From the NCBI GenBank assembly GCA_017301975.1, contig JAFLEI010000012.1:110204-174203 (forward strand): DNA of 64,000 nucleotides, read 5' to 3'. The translations under genes and the position numbers were made by a program. Of the stretch, positions 56,219-64,000 are shown one piece after another. Every line of letters starts with the position of its first letter. Position 1 is the stretch's first letter. The notes under the pieces were generated by a model. It saw only the letters and a list, made by a program, of their open reading frames with translations. It had not been told where the DNA came from and searched no databases. The DNA is from Verrucomicrobiota bacterium. GTDB taxonomy: Bacteria; Verrucomicrobiota; Verrucomicrobiia; Verrucomicrobiales; Verrucomicrobiaceae.

Positions 56219-56827
56219 ATGCATGGCATGATTCGTTTCCTCTCCTGCATGGCCTGCGCATTGGCGGTCTCCACATCGTGCTTTTCCAAGTCCCCCGTGC
56301 CACCGGTTGAGCTCAAGCCCTGGGACAAAGGCGCCATCGAATTTGAGACCGGCATGCTCTGGAAGGTCGGCGGAGACACCACCTTCAACTACCGCATCAT
56401 CCCCTTCATCGTTTCCTGGTGCACGCCCGAGTGGTTTGGTTTTCATTTCCGCGACGGCTCTGCGCTCGTCGTGAGGCAAAAATTCTCCGCGATGGCCAAT
56501 TACATCGAGACAGGTTCTGAAAACCGCTACCTCGGCCTTTCCGGCGGCGGCGTCATCGAATGGTGGAACCCGAGCGCCACGTGGAATGTCTTTGGCTCTG
56601 CGGGTGGCGGTGTGGGCTGGATCGATTCGCAGAGTGCGCCCGGCGGCCAGGGCCAGGATTTCACCCTGAACTGGTACAGCCAGCTCGGCATCTCACACAC
56701 TCTGAATCAAGACTGGTCCGTCAATGCCAGCGCGATGTTTCAGCACATGTCCAATGGCGGCCAGACAAATCCGAATCCCGGCCTCAATGCCCTCGGCATT
56801 CTGATCGGCGTGCGCCGCCATTTTTGA
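56219..56827 (+). CDS. PagL-like outer-membrane lipid A deacylase family protein
   Basis: This 202-residue protein has an export signal that may be of lipoprotein type (VSTSC at 17-21), then an eight-strand barrel-type pattern of alternating hydrophobic residues with many aromatic and glycine positions. The C-terminal motif FQHMSNGGQ gives His176 and Ser178 of the PagL active site. The residue 14 positions after the histidine, glutamate in Pseudomonas PagL, is Asn190 here (NPNPGLNALG), so activity is uncertain. It ends in an aromatic residue, as barrels do. AAGG sits just upstream of the ATG at 56219. Confidence 0.75.
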   Translation: MHGMIRFLSCMACALAVSTSCFSKSPVPPVELKPWDKGAIEFETGMLWKVGGDTTFNYRIIPFIVSWCTPEWFGFHFRDGSALVVRQKFSAMANYIETGSENRYLGLSGGGVIEWWNPSATWNVFGSAGGGVGWIDSQSAPGGQGQDFTLNWYSQLGISHTLNQDWSVNASAMFQHMSNGGQTNPNPGLNALGILIGVRRHF

Positions 56828-56883
56828 GGCTGGGGAAAATGAAGCTCGCCAGAAGGGGCGGCGCATTTCATGGTGGCGCACCC

Positions 56884-58113
56884 ATGAGCTTACGCATCCT
56901 GACCGCATTCGTTTTTGCCTCCCTCTCCCTGCACGCCGCAGACATCTACTTCCCGCCGCCGGACAGCGAAGGCGGCTGGCGCGAGGCCAAGACGGAGAAG
57001 GCATGCCGCGATCTCGCAGGCATGGACCTCAGCAAGATCGAGCCCGCCTACACTCTCTCTGAGCGCGCCACTGCCCATGGCGGCCTGCTCGTGGTGCACA
57101 AGGGCTACCTCGTCTTCGAGAAGTACTTCGGTCGCGCCAGCCGCAACTGCAATCCCGACATGGCCTCCACCGGAAAGGCCTTTTGCAGCATCGCCTGCGG
57201 CATCATGCTCAATGAGTTCAAAGACAAGATCCCCCAGGGCCTCGACACCAAGGTCTTCACCGAAAAGTATCTGCCTGAAGCCTTTCCGCTGAATGATCCG
57301 CGCAAGGCTGAGATCAATCTCGGCCAGCTCCTCTGCATGACCGCCGGCTATTGGGGCGAAGGCCAGACGCCCAGCGGCTTCGTCAAAGGCGATCCCAAAA
57401 CCCGCCCGCTCAAGCCGGTCCCGGGGCAGAACATCAAGGACCTCGACAAGTCCTCTCTCAATGTGCCGCTCTGGATCGATCCCGGTGCCGGCTATTCCTA
57501 CTCCTCTCCCTCCCCGCACATTGCCAGCATCGTGCTCCGCCACGTCACCGGCATGGAGCTGAAGGACTACATCGACACCCGACTCGCCAAACCCCAGGGC
57601 TGGGGCGCCTGGGACTACTGCCTGCATCGCGGCGACTACGTGATGCCCCACGCCAACGGCGCGGGCAGCACCGCCCTTCATGCCACCGATGTCCTCCGCA
57701 TGGCCTACTGCCTCGCCCACGGCGGCAAGTGGAAGGACAAGCAGCTTGTGCCGGCGGATTACATCAAAAAATGCCAGACCTGGAGTCCCTACAATCCCCA
57801 CACGCCCTTCTCCCTCCAGTTTGAGCACAACGAAGACGGCCACGTCGCCGGCGTGCCCAAGGACGCCTTCTGGAAATCCGGCGCAGGCGGCTTCTGCATG
57901 TACATCGTCCCATCCCTCGATCTCGTCATCTACAAGCTCGGCGGCAAAGACGGCCAGTACGATCCCAAGCTCACACTCATCCCCCAGCCCGAGCAAAACC
58001 ACGACCGCGACACCTGGCAGCCCAAGCTCGGCAACGGCTTCGACGAACCCGGCGGCGTCGCCAACCTCAGCCGCGTCCTCACCGCAGTATGTGCGGCGGT
58101 CCGGATGGATTGA
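56884..58113 (+). CDS. Exported serine hydrolase of beta-lactamase fold
   Basis: This 409-residue protein has a signal peptide (LRILTAFVFASLSLHA) and the class C/esterase pattern: the nucleophile S-x-x-K is in MASTGKAFC, the tyrosine motif is near GYSYSSPSP, and the later GHVAGVP-KSGAGGF region is the KTG-like strand. It resembles 6-aminohexanoate hydrolase and EstB-type esterases. The ATG at 56884 begins the signal peptide; a longer reading frame upstream overlaps the PagL-like gene and is rejected. Substrate unknown. Confidence 0.85.
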   Translation: MSLRILTAFVFASLSLHAADIYFPPPDSEGGWREAKTEKACRDLAGMDLSKIEPAYTLSERATAHGGLLVVHKGYLVFEKYFGRASRNCNPDMASTGKAFCSIACGIMLNEFKDKIPQGLDTKVFTEKYLPEAFPLNDPRKAEINLGQLLCMTAGYWGEGQTPSGFVKGDPKTRPLKPVPGQNIKDLDKSSLNVPLWIDPGAGYSYSSPSPHIASIVLRHVTGMELKDYIDTRLAKPQGWGAWDYCLHRGDYVMPHANGAGSTALHATDVLRMAYCLAHGGKWKDKQLVPADYIKKCQTWSPYNPHTPFSLQFEHNEDGHVAGVPKDAFWKSGAGGFCMYIVPSLDLVIYKLGGKDGQYDPKLTLIPQPEQNHDRDTWQPKLGNGFDEPGGVANLSRVLTAVCAAVRMD

Positions 58114-58119
58114 GGCGGA

Positions 58120-59847
58120 TCAATCCTCCCCCACATTCCCATAGGCCAGTTGCGCCCGGAGCAGATCATGCAGTGTCACCACACCCAGCAGTGACTGCCT
58201 GTCATCACACAGCACCACCATCCCAGCGCGTGAATCAATGATGCGAGACTGAATGACCCGGATGCTCTCCTGCGGATCCGCCGTCACCGCAGGCTCAAAC
58301 TCGGGCGGCGCATTCGCAAGCAGCGCGCGCTCCATGTTGTGCCGGGTCAGCACCCCCACCACCTTGCCATCCTCCAGCACCGGAAAATTAGCATAGGGGT
58401 GCCGGTTGAAGGCGGCACGCAGAGATTCGCTGCCGAGATCCGTGAGGGATTCCGGGTGGAAGTTGGCAATCGCCGAGGCTGGCAGCTGCTGCCACGCTCC
58501 CAGGTCGCGCGGGGGGATGATGCGGTTGAGGTGGTGCCCGTCCTGCTCCAGCACCTCCTCGTAAAAGTTCGAGCGCATCATGCGGCGGCTGATCGCCTGG
58601 CTCACCAAAACGCCCAGCATCAGCGGCAGCACCAGGGAAAACTGGTGGGTCATCTCAAACACGATCAAAATGCCCGTCACGGGCGCGCGCACCACCGCCC
58701 CCAGGCAGGCGCACATGCCCACCACCGCCAGCACCACCTGATCCCCATCATGCAGCGGCAGCACCAGCCGCCCCAGCCCTGCGGCCGCCAGCCCGGCCAT
58801 GCCGCCAAAAAACAACGTCGGCGAAAAAATGCCGCCGCAGCCCCCCAGCCCGTAGCACAGCACAGTGGCCAGCAGCTTGGCCACCAGCAGCAGCGCCGCC
58901 AGCTCCCACGCCAGCCGCCCCGAAAGCGCATCGGAGAGGTCAGTGTAACCCAGGCCGAAAACCCCGAGACGCCCCGTCTGCTTCCAGACGAGGATGCCGA
59001 TCCCCCACGTCAGCAAAGCGCCCACCGAAGGCAGCGCCCATGCGGGGAGGCGCGATTGCGCACGGGACCAGCCGCGCAGGTTCAGACTGCCTCGCTGAAA
59101 GAGCAGCCCCGCCAGCGTGGCGCAGGCAGCCACCCAGGGGGTGAGCACATAGACCTGCCAGCCCGGTTCATTCGTCACCTCCATGCGAAAGGCCGGCTCC
59201 GCGCCCAGCACGCCATGCACCACCAAGGCACCCACCAAAGACGCCATCAGCACGTTGCCGAGGAATCGGCTGTTCAGATCTCCGATGATCTCCTCAAGCA
59301 CAAAGGTCACCGCCGCCAGCGGTGTGTTGAACGCTGCCGCCAGACCGGCCGCCGCACCTGCCGCCGCAGGCATGCGGTGCTTGGCCTTGGCCAGTCCCAG
59401 CCGCGTGGCAATCACAGAGCCCATGGTCCCCGCCATCTGCACGGAGGGGCCCTCGCGCCCCAGGCTCATGCCGCTGCCGATGCTCACCGCCCCGGCCACA
59501 AACTTCACCCACATGATCCTTGGCGATGACCAGCCAAACTCCTTCCAGTACGCCAGCTTGAGCTGCGGGATGCCGCTGCCCGCCGCAGACGGCCCGGCAA
59601 AATGAAGCAGCAGTCCCGAAGCCAGCGAGGCTGCCAGCATCAGCGCCAGCGTGCGCCACGCAAACGTCTCCGGGGACTGCACCGCCCACGTTTCAAACGT
59701 TCGGCCATAGAGCAGATGGATGCACTGATGAAACGCCACCGCGATGCCACCTCCGGCCACGCCATAAATCGCCGTCGCCACGTATAAACGGGGACGGGGC
59801 GGCAGTTTGCCGAGAAGGCTGCGGAGACTCATAAAGACATCAAGCAT
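58120..59847 (-). CDS. ClC-family chloride channel/exchanger with CBS domains
   Basis: This 575-residue membrane protein has GSGIPQLK, GREGPSVQM (gating glutamate Glu132) and GGCGGIFSPTLFFGG, the three selectivity-filter motifs. FVLEEIIGD holds the internal acidic pair that in exchangers carries protons, so it may be a Cl-/H+ antiporter rather than a channel. Two C-terminal CBS domains (about 430-570) would bind adenine nucleotides. The ATG at 59847 is chosen over an internal one at 59832 because a G-rich stretch precedes it. Its stop lies 6 bases from that of the convergent hydrolase. Confidence 0.9.
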   Translation of the reverse strand: MLDVFMSLRSLLGKLPPRPRLYVATAIYGVAGGGIAVAFHQCIHLLYGRTFETWAVQSPETFAWRTLALMLAASLASGLLLHFAGPSAAGSGIPQLKLAYWKEFGWSSPRIMWVKFVAGAVSIGSGMSLGREGPSVQMAGTMGSVIATRLGLAKAKHRMPAAAGAAAGLAAAFNTPLAAVTFVLEEIIGDLNSRFLGNVLMASLVGALVVHGVLGAEPAFRMEVTNEPGWQVYVLTPWVAACATLAGLLFQRGSLNLRGWSRAQSRLPAWALPSVGALLTWGIGILVWKQTGRLGVFGLGYTDLSDALSGRLAWELAALLLVAKLLATVLCYGLGGCGGIFSPTLFFGGMAGLAAAGLGRLVLPLHDGDQVVLAVVGMCACLGAVVRAPVTGILIVFEMTHQFSLVLPLMLGVLVSQAISRRMMRSNFYEEVLEQDGHHLNRIIPPRDLGAWQQLPASAIANFHPESLTDLGSESLRAAFNRHPYANFPVLEDGKVVGVLTRHNMERALLANAPPEFEPAVTADPQESIRVIQSRIIDSRAGMVVLCDDRQSLLGVVTLHDLLRAQLAYGNVGED

Positions 59848-59985
59848 AGCTTCACCCCCTGTCCACTCGCGATGCCTGTAGCGGGCTATTTTGCGCACCT
59901 CTGGCTGGGAGAAAACACGCATCGTCGCGCAGACCGCTACATGCGCAGTATTGTTGGCGTGCGGAAAGCCCCAGCGCGGCGTGGT

Positions 59986-60004
59986 CCGCACTCTCCGAGT
60001 GCGG
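59986..60004. repeat. Hairpin in divergent gap
   Basis: CCGCACTC-TCC-GAGTGCGG is a perfect 8-base stem in the gap between the ClC gene and the large CxxCH gene. The rest of 59848-60133 shows nothing recognisable apart from a signal for two divergent promoters that I cannot place. Confidence 0.5.
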
Positions 60005-60133
60005 CTCCGGATACGCCCATGCCATGTGCAAACCACCCCGCGATCGGTGCCATCATGCGTGGATGGCCACAAACCTGGCCGGAGCACTCCATCATTGACA
60101 GATCCAGCCCGCCAAGCCTGTTCTCCTCCATCC

Positions 60134-62833
60134 ATGAAGCCCCGCCCGCTCCTCGCGCTCCTGCTCACCCTCACCACCTGCGCACTTGCCGCCGACAAGC
60201 CCGCCAAGTCTCCCACCAAGCCCAAGGCACCCGAGGCCCCCGCCACGCCCTCCCCCTGGGTAGACTTCGTCGAAAAAGACTTCCCCTTCTTCAGCAGCGT
60301 GCTCGATGCGCGTGAAGTCGGCGAAGGCTTCCCCAAGGACAACCTGACGCCACGCGGCATCATCCTCAATCTCGGCCACAACGTCTGGGCCTGCTTTGAC
60401 ACCGACCTCCTCCGCATCGCCGCCATCTGGGAAGGCGAACCCGGCAAACCACCCGTCACCCCCGACGCCCTCGCCCCCGGCTCCTACCACGTGGCCGGAC
60501 AGAAGACCAAGGACGGTCAGGATTACCTGCCAAAACCCATTGGCAAAGTGTGGCTCGCGAATGGCATCTACCCCGGCTGGCAGGTAGGCGAAAAGCCAGG
60601 GTTCACCGATCCGCGTGAGCCGACGCAGAGCCCTGAGGAGGTGGGCCGGGGACCGGTGATGAACACCCAGTTCAAATCCATCTCGTTCACCCAGGAAGGA
60701 GCTGCCCAACTGACGTATGAGGTCGATGGAGTTGAGATCCGTGAGATATTGTCGGCAGTCAGAAAAGCTGATCATATCGATGTCGAGCGCGGCATCACGA
60801 TCGCGCCACATAAACATCCTCTGATTTTAACGGCTGGCATCGGAAAGGTTTTTGCCGAAACCTCCAAGGGCAAAATGACCGGGACCGATCATGGCCTCTG
60901 CCTGCAACTGAAGCCAAACGAAGCCGCTCAACACATCCTAGTCGGCATTGAGAATGCGAAGGTTAAAGAACAAGGCAATGTATCGCATGCTCGTGATCCA
61001 TGGAGAGAAGCCCTCATCACCACCGCCACCCTCTCCACCAAGCCCGACGCCTACGTCATCGACGAAATCCCGCTCCCTCTCGACAACCCTTGGAAGCGCA
61101 ACGTCCGCCTCGCCGACCTCGCCTTCCTCAATGATCAGGGCGATGCCGCAGGCGTCACCTTCGATGGCGATGTCTGGCTCATCTCCGGCCTGAAGGGAGA
61201 CCTCGACAAAGTCACCTGGAAACGCTTCGCCAGCGGTCTGCATGAACCGATGAGCATCGTCGTAAGGAATGCCGCCACGAATACGGCGGGGAAGGGAACC
61301 CAATCTCCCATCTCCAATCTCCCATCTCCCGAAATCCTCGTCTTCGACCGCAACGGCATCTGGAAGCTGGTGGACACCAACAACGACAAAGAGTGCGACC
61401 GCTATGAGATGTTCTGCAATCTCTTCGCCCAAACCGCCGAAACACGTGAGTTCCCCAACTCCATGAAGCTCGGCCCCAAAGGCGAGCTCTACATCTCCAA
61501 AGGCGGCCAGGAAGGCACCACGTATGGGAAGCACAACGGCACCGTCATCAAGGTCGCCCCCGATGGCAAATCCATCGAGGTCATCGGCTACGGCCTGCGC
61601 CAGCCCTTCATCGGCGTGAATCCGAAAACCGGCCTCGTCACCGCCAGCGACCAGCAGGGCAACTACGTCCCCTCCACACCGCTGCACATCATCTCAGACC
61701 ACCACTTCTACGGCCACCTGCCCACCATTGCGCCCAAGGAAAAATACCCCGAGACCATCACCGAGCCCCTTACGTGGCTGCCGCATCCGGTGAATCCCAG
61801 CGGCGTCACCCAGACCTGGCTCATCGGTGCCAAGATGGGCCCCGTGAATGACGAACTGATCCACATCGGCTACAACCGCCCCGAGCTTTTTCGCGTGCTG
61901 ATGAACACGCACTTTAAAAAGCCGCAGGCCGCCGTGGTCAGCTTCAACCGCAACTTCGACTTCCCCACGCTCAATGCCGTCGTCAATCCCGCCGACGGCC
62001 AGCTCTACGTCACTGGCTTCCAGGTCTGGGGTACGGTGGTCAAAAAGATCAGCGGCCTCGCCCGCGTGCGTTACACGGACAAACCCCGCGTCCTGCTCAA
62101 GGAAGTCACTCCGACCGACAAAGGCCTCCTCCTGCGCTTCAATGAAAAGTTGGACCCTAAGCTCGCCACCGATCCTGATAGCTTCAACGGAGAACGCTGG
62201 AACTACAAACGCACCTTTGAATACGGCTCCCCCCATCTCAAACCCGACGGCAGCAGCGGCCAGGAGTGGATGACCGCCAGCAGCGCCTACCTCAGCAAGG
62301 ACGGTATGAGCGTGTTCGTGGGCTTCCCCGACATGAAGGCGGGCGTCCATCAGATGCGCATCGGCTGGGGCCTGAAGAGCGCGGCCGGTGACAAGGCCGA
62401 AAACACCGCCTACTTCTCCCCTTGGGAACTGCTGACCTTCGATGCCAAAAAAGAAGGCTTCGATGAAAACCTCAAGGTCGATCTCACTCCGCGCAAGGCC
62501 GCCGCCGTCGCCGCCGTGAAAGCCACCGCCGAAGAAGGCGAGCGCCTCTACCAGATGTTTGGCTGCATGGCCTGCCACAGCACGGATGGCACCCTCGTCG
62601 GCAAAGTCGGCCCCAGCTGGAAAGGCCTCTATGGCAGCGAGCGCGAAATCGCCAAAGGCCAGAAAGGCAAGTTCAAGGCCGACGAAGGCTACCTCCGCGA
62701 ATCCATTCTCACCCCCAGCGCCAAAGTTGTGAAAGGCTTTGAAAAATTCGACACCGGCATGCCCATCTACTCCGGCATCCTCAACGACTCACAGATCGAA
62801 AGCCTCATCTTGTACATCAAGAGCCTGAAGTAG
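60134..62833 (+). CDS. PVC-type exported haem-binding CxxCH protein
   Basis: This 899-residue protein has a signal peptide (LLALLLTLTTCALA), a lysine/proline-rich linker, a domain starting PWVDFVEKDFPFFSSVLDAR (perhaps DUF6797) and a propeller-like region (LVFDRNGIWKLVDTNNDKE-type repeats; KLGPKGELYISKGG; GLRQPFIGVNP). The C-terminal cytochrome c domain has CMACHSTDG and TGMPIYSGILNDSQIESL, whose methionine is probably the sixth haem ligand. It resembles the protein at 47070 in layout but not in its N-terminus. The ATG at 60134 starts the signal peptide. Confidence 0.9.
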   Translation: MKPRPLLALLLTLTTCALAADKPAKSPTKPKAPEAPATPSPWVDFVEKDFPFFSSVLDAREVGEGFPKDNLTPRGIILNLGHNVWACFDTDLLRIAAIWEGEPGKPPVTPDALAPGSYHVAGQKTKDGQDYLPKPIGKVWLANGIYPGWQVGEKPGFTDPREPTQSPEEVGRGPVMNTQFKSISFTQEGAAQLTYEVDGVEIREILSAVRKADHIDVERGITIAPHKHPLILTAGIGKVFAETSKGKMTGTDHGLCLQLKPNEAAQHILVGIENAKVKEQGNVSHARDPWREALITTATLSTKPDAYVIDEIPLPLDNPWKRNVRLADLAFLNDQGDAAGVTFDGDVWLISGLKGDLDKVTWKRFASGLHEPMSIVVRNAATNTAGKGTQSPISNLPSPEILVFDRNGIWKLVDTNNDKECDRYEMFCNLFAQTAETREFPNSMKLGPKGELYISKGGQEGTTYGKHNGTVIKVAPDGKSIEVIGYGLRQPFIGVNPKTGLVTASDQQGNYVPSTPLHIISDHHFYGHLPTIAPKEKYPETITEPLTWLPHPVNPSGVTQTWLIGAKMGPVNDELIHIGYNRPELFRVLMNTHFKKPQAAVVSFNRNFDFPTLNAVVNPADGQLYVTGFQVWGTVVKKISGLARVRYTDKPRVLLKEVTPTDKGLLLRFNEKLDPKLATDPDSFNGERWNYKRTFEYGSPHLKPDGSSGQEWMTASSAYLSKDGMSVFVGFPDMKAGVHQMRIGWGLKSAAGDKAENTAYFSPWELLTFDAKKEGFDENLKVDLTPRKAAAVAAVKATAEEGERLYQMFGCMACHSTDGTLVGKVGPSWKGLYGSEREIAKGQKGKFKADEGYLRESILTPSAKVVKGFEKFDTGMPIYSGILNDSQIESLILYIKSLK

Positions 62834-62834
62834 A

Positions 62835-62851
62835 GCAAGCGTCCCGCTTGC
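62835..62851. repeat. Short hairpin next to repeat B
   Basis: GCAAGCG-TCC-CGCTTGC, directly before hairpin B copy 2. It begins one base after the stop of the CxxCH protein and has no T-tail. Confidence 0.5.
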
Positions 62852-62858
62852 AAAGTAG

Positions 62859-62879
62859 CCCTGTTCCTGCGGAACAGGG
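62859..62879. repeat. Dispersed hairpin repeat B, copy 2
   Basis: CCCTGTTCC-TGC-GGAACAGGG, preceded by GCAAAGTAG and followed by AAACGCTCCGCC. Relative to copy 1 the third stem pair changed from T-A to C-G, keeping the stem, and the loop changed at one base. Confidence 0.75.
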
Positions 62880-62966
62880 AAACGCTCCGCCAAGCCCAGA
62901 TGGTTGGACTACCGTGCGTGAAAATCACTGCGGAGCCCCTTCTTCCTGCACATCAACAAGGCCATT

Positions 62967-63572
62967 TCAATTCATGCTCCTCAGCGCCTCACGAATAAAT
63001 TTGTCCGCCGTGTCCATCCCCGGCTGTTTCGCCAGATCATTCACGACCTTGATCGCCTCGCTCTGCTTGTAACCCAGCGCGATAAGCCCCAGCACAGCAT
63101 CACTCTGCGCCTCCTGCTTCGGATCATGCGCGCCCTTGGCAGTGCGGGACGCCTGCCAGGCCTCCACCACGCCCACCTTGTCTTTCAGCTCCAGCACGAT
63201 GCGCTCCGCCGTCTTGCCGCCCACGCCCTTGATTCGCGAGAGCGATTTCACATCCCCGCTGATCACCGCATCTTTGAACGCCGCCACCGGCATGCCGCTG
63301 AGCACGCTCAGCGCCATCTTCGGCCCGATACCGGACACACGATCCATCAGCAGACGGAAGAGATCCCTCTCATCGGCCGTGATAAATCCGAAGAGCGTGT
63401 GGTCGCGGTCGGTCACATGGTAGTGAGTAAGAAGCTGCACCTCTTCACCCGGTTGCGGAAGCTTGTCGAAAGTAGTGAGCGGAATGAGGACAAGGTACCC
63501 CACGCCATTCACGTCAATAGTGGCACGATGGGGAAGGGCTTCGGCCAGCCGGCCGCGAAGAAATGCGATCAT
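62967..63572 (-). CDS. ruvA: Holliday junction DNA helicase subunit RuvA
   Basis: RuvA (201 aa) binds Holliday junctions as a tetramer and loads RuvB for branch migration in recombination repair. MIAFLRGRLAEALPH begins domain I, VGYLVLIPLTTF continues it, and LFRLLMDRVSGIGPKMALSVLSG and RIKGVGGKTAERIVLELKDKV are the two helix-hairpin-helix motifs. The C-terminal domain is DAVLGLIALGYKQSEAIKVV. The ATG at 63572 fits the family start. Neither ruvB nor ruvC is adjacent in this window. Confidence 0.96.
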   Translation of the reverse strand: MIAFLRGRLAEALPHRATIDVNGVGYLVLIPLTTFDKLPQPGEEVQLLTHYHVTDRDHTLFGFITADERDLFRLLMDRVSGIGPKMALSVLSGMPVAAFKDAVISGDVKSLSRIKGVGGKTAERIVLELKDKVGVVEAWQASRTAKGAHDPKQEAQSDAVLGLIALGYKQSEAIKVVNDLAKQPGMDTADKFIREALRSMN

Positions 63573-63959
63573 GCAGGCATGAAGGCGGATGCGCGCAAAC
63601 CTGCAAGCACAGGTTTGCCGCAGCGGTGAATACGGCAGCCTGCCATGCAATCTCCGCCACCATGCCATTGCAGAGTGCTCGGTGATACCACGACCACCGT
63701 AGGTCGGCCGTGTTTGGCGCCGAAGGTCTTCTCATCGCCCACCGCCATCTCCGCCAAACCGCCCGACTGCGAGGACCCTCACCCGCCCCAGCATCTTCCG
63801 TGCGCTCAAAGCTGCCTCCCCACTCCTCGCAACCCGTACTTCAAAATACACAACGTCATCCTTCCCTCCGGGCCCGTAGATACCATGTGGGCGGAGCCAC
63901 CGAAGCGGATCGGTGGAACGAAAGGAGTGTTGAAAAGCAACCCTTAACCCACCACCCAC
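63573..63959. other. Gap with inverted-repeat element C and a possible leader hairpin
   Basis: No gene is supported. Element C copy 2 lies at 63703-63767. Just before the last gene, CCACCG-AAGCGGAT-CGGTGG (63897-63916) makes a hairpin that may belong to an mRNA leader or a repeat. Confidence 0.45.
63703..63767. repeat. Inverted-repeat element C, copy 2
   Basis: The arms GTCGGCCGTGTTTGGCG (63703-63719) and CGCCAAACCGCCCGAC (63752-63767) are identical to those at 42128-42191, while the middle differs. Confidence 0.7.
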
Positions 63960-64000
63960 ATGGCCAAGCAAACTACCAAGAGCAGCAAGACAAACAAGAG
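63960..64000 (+). CDS. Start of a further gene (partial, lysine-rich N-terminus)
   Basis: An ATG at 63960 opens a frame reading MAKQTTKSSKTNK to the window end. A lysine, serine and threonine-rich start like this occurs in many nucleic-acid-binding proteins, but only 13 residues are visible. No strong Shine-Dalgarno sequence is seen; an AAAGGAG lies about 35 bases upstream. Identity cannot be given. Confidence 0.4.
   Translation, partial: MAKQTTKSSKTNK

Noticed and set aside
56560..56883. An upstream extension of the beta-lactamase-fold hydrolase
   Set aside because: The added residues overlap the PagL-like gene in another frame and have no signal or domain, while the ATG at 56884 starts a good signal peptide.
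59848..60459. A 204-residue N-terminal extension of the ClC protein
   Set aside because: The extension is antisense to the start of the CxxCH gene and reads as arginine-rich shadow sequence; the first ClC helix starts after the ATG at 59847.

Overview
The window looks like a chromosome segment from a Verrucomicrobiota bacterium, most like Verrucomicrobiales (Prosthecobacter or Verrucomicrobium type). The basis is gene content, not a database search: a DUF1549/DUF1553 cytochrome-like protein paired with a DUF1501 protein, a second DUF1501 protein, two PVC-type CxxCH haem proteins with propeller domains (one fused to DUF1080), an exported sulfatase, a Tat-exported Gfo/Idh/MocA oxidoreductase, a GYF_2 membrane protein, high GC, and mostly weak or absent Shine-Dalgarno sequences. 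Lipid A genes (lpxB, a GnnA-like dehydrogenase, a PagL-like barrel) indicate a Gram-negative envelope. I see no prophage, IS transposase, CRISPR array, rRNA or secondary-metabolite cluster.

Layout. 1-2251: 3' part of glycogen phosphorylase, then a GIY-YIG protein. 2257-10224 (minus): a long leftward block that starts with three translationally coupled exported proteins (one carrying a staphylococcal-nuclease-like domain) and a NodB deacetylase, followed by ffh, a UDP-GlcNAc 3-dehydrogenase-like gene and lpxB. 10348-15910 (plus): an esterase/propeller fusion, a small protein, a sulfatase, a TIM-barrel isomerase and an L,D-transpeptidase-like lipoprotein. 15996-18185 (minus): nitroreductase and ceramidase. 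18308-22499 (plus): GYF_2 protein and the DUF1549/DUF1501 pair. 22519-24518 (minus): an OmpR-type two-component system, divergent from an FGE-like exported protein at 24645-25685; a striking symmetric operator-like array lies between them. 25800-32664: Tat oxidoreductase, Na+/alanine symporter, tRNA-Gln(CUG), a small unknown protein, a GIY-YIG protein, an orphan DUF1501 protein and a dimethylformamidase-like protein.

32867-36909: a TPR/Sel1 gene bracketed by an intact alcohol dehydrogenase and a near-identical stray copy of that gene's 3' end. 36920-41998: small membrane and exported proteins, an SGNH-like exported protein and an MsbA-type ABC exporter. 42234-44588 (minus): a MacB-like permease, a VapC/Phd-type toxin-antitoxin pair and a YidB-like protein. 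44871-46709: htpG. 47070-51982 (minus): a DUF1080-cytochrome fusion and a stand-alone DUF1080 paralogue, separated by two tandem MITE-like elements. 52562-56034 (minus): nspC, then a KDG-kinase-like and hydroxyacid dehydrogenase pair. 56219-64000: PagL-like barrel, beta-lactamase-fold hydrolase, ClC transporter with CBS domains, a large CxxCH protein, ruvA, and the first codons of another gene.

The accessory interest lies in the intergenic DNA. At least four short repeat families occur here, two of them hairpins whose arms differ between copies yet stay paired, plus a pair of miniature inverted-repeat elements. The functional theme of the genes is envelope assembly and degradation of sulfated or acylated polymers, with many exported enzymes of uncertain substrate.
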